DNA from: Prevotellaceae bacterium
GTDB lineage: Bacteria > Bacteroidota > Bacteroidia > Bacteroidales > UBA932
NCBI GenBank assembly: GCA_031264645.1
Contig: JAISDR010000017.1
Span: forward strand, 1 to 5,789
DNA length: 5,789 nucleotides
Direction of reading: 5' to 3'
This document shows, in pieces, positions 5,744 to 5,789 of this stretch. Under the pieces are notes generated by a model. That model worked only from the letters and a program-made list of their open reading frames with translations. It was not told the origin of the DNA and ran no database searches. Made by a program: the position numbers and the translations under genes. Numbering within the stretch: position 1 is the stretch's first letter; every line of letters begins with the position of its first letter.

Positions 5744-5789
5744 TTTGCGTAAGTGCAAGGTGCAAGCCTATATATATACATATATGCTT
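5744..5789. other. Right edge: small tandem duplication and AT-rich palindrome
   Basis: GTGCAAG occurs twice in direct contact (5753-5759 and 5760-5766). It is followed by an imperfect palindrome bounded by AAGC (5764-5767) and GCTT (5786-5789), filled with alternating TA. This could be the base of a hairpin between genes, but the window ends here. Confidence 0.4.

Overview
The window looks like chromosomal DNA from a member of the Bacteroidota, most likely the order Bacteroidales. The main evidence is two promoter-like sites with the phylum's own architecture (TTTG at about -33, 18-19 bases, then TATCTTTG at about -7). Supporting signs are A-rich leaders without Shine-Dalgarno sequences before the genes, coding style and protein sequences typical of the group, and short tandem and palindromic intergenic repeats of the kind common there. 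I cannot name a genus from the sequence alone.

Layout. All convincing genes are on the minus strand and are read right to left. From the right, a leaderless-style promoter (5084-5113) precedes ppdK, pyruvate phosphate dikinase (5042-2298). After 26 bases comes a GNAT-family N-acetyltransferase (2271-1621), and after 7 more bases a predicted ten-helix metal exporter with a histidine-rich loop (1613-429). The spacing and the absence of visible terminators or internal promoters suggest one three-gene transcription unit. A 14-bp sequence repeated exactly three times lies just after the last stop. Left of a 252-base gene-free stretch, a WG-repeat (KWG) protein runs off the window at position 1. 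Its 5' end looks damaged or unusual.

The right-hand 750 bases (5043-5789) hold no convincing protein gene but are full of structure. In order they contain the ppdK promoter, nine head-to-tail 21-bp repeats each built around a TTC-N-GAA dyad, a run of three small hairpins resembling a dispersed palindromic element, and a second strong promoter. The predicted transcript of that promoter starts almost exactly at the base of a long nested hairpin. This last item is a candidate small structured RNA or very short peptide gene.

How the parts may work together. PpdK interconverts pyruvate and phosphoenolpyruvate using ATP/Pi and AMP/PPi and needs divalent metal. The exporter probably moves Mn2+ or a similar metal across the inner membrane. 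The acetyltransferase resembles a Bacteroidales family that I recall beside arginine-synthesis genes. A shared physiological purpose for the three is not evident from the sequence; they may simply be co-transcribed housekeeping genes.
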